Source: Astropecten irregularis (Eukaryota; Echinodermata; Asteroidea; Paxillosida; Astropectinidae). From it: a DNA stretch of 64,000 bases. Under the pieces are notes generated by a model, which saw only the letters and a list, made by a program, of their open reading frames with translations, was not told where the DNA came from and did not search any database. Every line of letters starts with the position of its first letter. The stretch's first letter is position 1. Below are positions 60,563-64,000 of this stretch, in pieces. The translations under genes were made by a program, and so were the position numbers. The stretch is taken from positions 18,922,528-18,986,527 of the forward strand of contig OZ020253.1 in assembly GCA_963971285.1 (NCBI GenBank), given 5' to 3'.

Positions 60563-62160
60563 ACTTTATCACCCAAAGTTTGTTTATTCCTTATCTCTTA
60601 CTTAGCTTCTTCGGATCAGCTTAGATGAGGTATCTAATGAAAGCTTATAAGCTGAAGTTAATCCTAAGACTGAGTTTGTTAAAATTCTTAATTAATTGAG
60701 CACGTGACAGCTCATTTGCATATTTAATTAGTCAATTTTGTAACCAGCATATCTCAAGAACAACAAAGGCTATGAATATGATTCTTTTTGCAAAGGCTTA
60801 GTAGCATCATGTAGTTGTGCATGCTGCCAAAAAATTTACCGTGACGTCATCATGACGTCATCAAAAATGCTGATTTTATAATTAGCAGCATATCTCGAGA
60901 ACGGTAAGTGCTACAATAATGATTCTTTTTGTAAAAGCTTTGTTACATCATGTAGTTGTGCATGCTGCCCCGAAATTTACAGTGACGTCATCATGACGTC
61001 ATCAAAAAAGGTACTTTTTGGTTAATAGCATTATATCTCGAGAACGGTAAGTGCTACGGTATTGGTTCTTTTTGTAAAAGCTTTGTTAGACCCTGTAGAT
61101 TTGCATGATGTTGTGAAATTAACTGTGACGTCATTATGACATCATCAAAATGCATAAGTTATGTTTGCAGCATATCTTGAGAATGACAAAAGCTATGGTA
61201 ATGATTCTTTTCACAAAAGCTTTGTTAGAAACTTTAGATGCACGCTGCTTTGTAAATGACCGTGACGTCATCATGACGTCATCGGAGCATATAAAGCTGA
61301 TCAAATAAGTCGGAACAGCTCCGTGTTCGTCCACGAACACTTAAAATGTCTAGTTTTTATTATTATTATACTTTATCACCCCAAATTTTGTTTATTCCTA
61401 ATCTTTTATAATGTTTGTCTGGTCAGCTTATATGAGGTATCATATGAAAGCTTATAATCTGAAGTTAATCCTAAGACTAAGTTTGATAAATTTATTAATT
61501 AATTAGGCACGTGACAGCTCATTTGCATATTTAATTAGTCAATTTTGTTCGCAGCATATCTTGAGAACGACAAAGGCTATGAATATGATTCTTTTTGCAA
61601 AGGCTTAGTAGCATCATGTAGTTGTGCATGCTACCAAGAAATGTACTGTGACGTCATCATGACGTCATCAAAAATGCTGATTTTATTATTAGCAGCATAT
61701 CTCGAGAACGGTAAGTGCTACGATAATGATTCTTTTTGTAAAAGCTTTGTTACATCATGTAGTTGTGCATGCTGCCCCGAAATTTACAGTGACGTCATCA
61801 TGACGTCATCAAAAAAGGTTAATTTTTGGTTTATAGCAGTATATCTCGAGAACGGTAAGTGCTACGGTATTGGTTCTTTTTGTAAAAGCTTTGTTAGACC
61901 CTGTAGATTTGCATGCTGTTGTGAAATTAACTGTGACGTCATTATGACGTCATCAAAAGGCATAATTTATGTTTGCAGCATATCTTGAGAATGACAAAAG
62001 CTATGGTTATGATTCTTTTCACAAAAGCTTTGTTAGAAACTTTAGATGCACGCTGCTTTGTAAATGACCTTGACGTCATCATGACGTCATCGGAGCTTAT
62101 AAAGCTGATCAAATAAGTCGGAACAGCTCCGTGTTCGTCCACGAACACTTAAATGTCTAG
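60432..62160 (+). mobile_element. Interrupted element (subfamily d)
   Basis: The head at 60432 has CTTCTG and was entered at GATT. After the nested 60483-61353 copy the sequence resumes CTAGTTTTTATTATT (displaced T-run) and then a subfamily-d body (ACTTTATCACCCCAAATTTT). Both the scar and the marker confirm the pairing. Confidence 0.85.
60483..61353 (+). mobile_element. Uninterrupted element
   Basis: Complete copy. The tail reads CACTTAAAATGTCTAG with one extra A, ending 61353. The body is moderately diverged (TTCGGATCAGC, GTACTTTTTGG). Confidence 0.85.
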
Positions 62161-62961
62161 TTATTATTATACTTTATCACCCAAAGTTTGTTTATTCCTA
62201 ATCTTCTATAATCTTGTTCTGGTCAGCTTATATGAGGTATCATATGAAAGCTTATCAGCTGAAGTTTATTATAAGACTGAGTTTGTTAAAATTCTTAATT
62301 AATTAGGCACGTGACAGCTCATTTGCATATTTAATTAGTCAATTTTGTTAGCAGCATATCTTGAGAACGACAAAAGCTATGAATATGATTCTTTTTGCAA
62401 AGGCTTAGTAGCATCATGTAGTTGTGCATGCTACCAAGAAATTTACCGTGACGTCATCATGACGTCATCAAAAATGCTGATTTTATTATTAGCAGCATAT
62501 CTCGAGAACGGTAAGTGCTACGGTAATGATTCTTTTTGTAAAAGCTTTGTTACATCATGTAGTTGTGCATGCTGCCCCGAAATTTACAGTGACGTCATCA
62601 TGACGTCATCAAAAAAGGTAATTTTTGGTTTATAGTAGTATATCTCGAGAACGGTAAGTGCTACGGTATTGGTTCTTTTTTTTAAAAAGCTTTGTTAGAA
62701 CCTGTAGATTTGCATGCTGTTGTGAAATTAACTGTGACGTCATTATGACGTCATCAAAAGGCATAATTTATGTTTGCAGCATATCTTGAGAATGACAAAA
62801 GCTATAGTAATGATTCTTTTCACAAAAGCTTTGTTAGAAACTTAAGATGCACGCTGCTTTGTAAATGACCGTGACGTCATCATGACGTCATCGGAGCTTA
62901 TAAAGCTGATCAAATAAGTCGGAACAGCTCTGTGTTCGTCCACGAACACTTAAATGTCTAG
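62161..62961 (+). mobile_element. Headless element remnant (subfamily g)
   Basis: The body resumes after TTA DNA with the subfamily-g markers, and the tail variant AGCTCTGTG is the same as in 30423-33346. No unpaired head remains upstream, so its 5' block was lost, probably by recombination among heads, or a duplication moved this part. Confidence 0.65.
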
Positions 62962-62966
62962 TTATT

Positions 62967-63833
62967 AGCTGTTCCGACATTTCTGATGTCGGAACAGGTT
63001 TTGTTTTTGTTCTGATTTTTATTATTATTATTATTATTATTATACTTTATCACCCAAAGTTTGTTTATTCCTGATCTCTTACTTAGCTTCTTCTGATCAG
63101 CTTAAATGAGGTATTATATGAAAGCTTATAAGCTGAAGTTAATCCTAAGACTGAGTTTGTTGAAATTCTGAATTAATTATGCACGTGACAGCTCATTTGC
63201 ATATTTAATTAGTCAATTTTGTTAGCAGCGTATCTCGAGAACTACAAATGCTATGAAAATAATTCTTTTTGCAAAGGCTTAGTAGCATCATGTAGTTGTG
63301 CATGCTGCCAAGAAATTTACCGTGACGTCATCATGACGTCATCAAAAATGCTGATTTTATTATTAGGAGGATATTTCAAGAACGGTAAGTGCTACGGTAA
63401 TGATTCTTTTTATAAAAGCTTTGTTACATCATGTAGTTGTGCATGCTGCCCCGAAATTTACAGTGACGTCATCATGACGTCATCAAAAAAGGTAACTTTT
63501 GGTTTATAGAAGTATATCTCGAGAACGGTAAGTGCTACGGTATTGGTTCTTTTTGTAAAAGCTTTGTTAGACCCTGTAGATTTGCACGCTGTTGTGAAAT
63601 TAACTGTGACGTCATTATGACGTCATCAAAAGGCATAATTTATGTTTGCAGCATATCTTGAGAATGACAAAAGCTATGGTAATGATTCTTTTCACAAAAG
63701 CTTTTTTAGAAAGTTTAGATGCACGCTGCTTTGTGAATGACTGTGATGTCATCATGACGTCATCGGAGCTTATAAAGCTGATCAAATAAGTCGGAACAGC
63801 TCCGTGTTCGTCCACGAACACTTAAATGTCTAG
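62967..63833 (+). mobile_element. Uninterrupted element
   Basis: Complete copy closely similar to 30546-31412 (shared GGATATTTCAAGAACGG monomer). One CRE in the last pair is changed to TGATGTCATCATGACG. Confidence 0.85.
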
Positions 63834-64000
63834 TTATTATTATACTTTATCACCCAAAGTTTGTTTATTGCTTATCTCTTCTTAGCTTCTTCTGATCAGC
63901 TTAGATGAGGTATCATATGAAAGCTTATAAGCTAAGGATCATTCCGACACTGAGTTGTAAAAATTCGTTATTAATTAAGCACGTGACAGCTCATTTGCAT
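63834..64000 (+). mobile_element. Headless element body running off the window
   Basis: TTA DNA and a body start (ACTTTATCACCC) follow the tail at 63833, and the E-box/octamer block is reached at the window edge. No free head upstream matches it. Confidence 0.6.

Larger units (their letters stand above)
15256..64000 (+). repeat. Self-nested array of Helitron-like elements with ~141-bp body monomers
   Basis: All copies point the same way. Bodies are built from monomers of about 141 bp (for example TATCTCGAG at 15850 and 15991) with the conserved blocks TATCTCGAGAACGGTAAGTG, ATGATTCTTTTTGTAAAAGC, GTAGTTGTGCATGCTGCC and GTGACGTCATCATGACGTCA. I estimate about 200 monomers. A second block, GCACGTGACAGCTCATTTGC followed by ATATTTAATTAG, occurs once or twice per element. 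Because the monomer is a multiple of three, frames of 90-147 codons persist through it; they start at TTG or at incidental codons and are not called as genes. Confidence 0.9.

Noticed and set aside
15256-64000. CRISPR-like array
   Set aside because: Regular repeats are present, but units are ~141 bp with no short unique spacers, no cas genes exist, and the DNA is clearly eukaryotic.
15280-64000. TTA runs as ordinary microsatellites
   Set aside because: Each run sits at a fixed place just inside an element head or just after a tail, so they are part of the element and its target rather than independent microsatellites.
15256-64000. Simple satellite array made only by unequal crossing-over
   Set aside because: It would not give stacked heads with last-in-first-out tails, the matching of distant subfamily heads and bodies, or displaced T-runs. 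Local duplication does explain 51871-56482.

Overview
This window reads as metazoan nuclear DNA and is almost entirely non-coding. It is AT-rich, has spliceosomal-type introns, AATAAA signals, several minisatellites and many mobile-element copies, and shows no bacterial gene organisation, rRNA or tRNA. The style (TACATGTA-rich and TAGGCCTA-rich stretches, abundant Helitron-like elements) suggests a marine invertebrate, perhaps an echinoderm, hemichordate or similar animal. That assignment is an impression, not a proof. Nearly all long open frames are shadows of tandem repeats.

Layout. 1-5700: mostly unique DNA with foldbacks, a G-tract region, a 104-bp repeat with CCAAT boxes running into a TATA/E2F promoter-like cluster (about 3150-3515), and two further TATA-like sites (4182, 4559). 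5785-7340: a 68-bp minisatellite. 7690-10900: a ~92-bp array whose unit has AATAAA, a GT-rich run and a pyrimidine-CAG. 11200-13330: a ~193-bp array whose unit carries a branch-point-like TACTAAC, a pyrimidine tract and a juxtaposed CAG|GT. One copy boundary is interrupted by a complete 1.34-kb Helitron-like element (11405-12740). 13391-15060: the 3' end of a likely plus-strand gene, with three exons that join in one frame to encode a cysteine-rich C-terminus.

15256-64000: one large nest of a non-autonomous Helitron-like family (HINE/Helentron-type architecture). Each copy has a 5' block, called 'head' here: AGCTGTTCCGAC, a hairpin, T-rich DNA, then (TTA)n. A body of ~141-bp monomers follows, each normally ending in paired TGACGTCA palindromes. 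The 3' block, called 'tail', has the inverted GTCGGAACAGCT, a GTGTTCG/CGAACAC hairpin and a terminal CTAG. I count 37 heads and 39 tails. New copies inserted into the TTA run just inside the head of older copies, so heads pile up and tails close in last-in-first-out order, like brackets, up to seven deep. The first head (15256) pairs with a tail at 51680, over 36 kb away. Subfamily markers in heads and bodies, and displaced T-runs, independently support the pairing. No Rep/helicase or other transposase is present, so the copies must be mobilised in trans or be fossils. The nest begins about 190 bp beyond the predicted poly(A) site of the gene.
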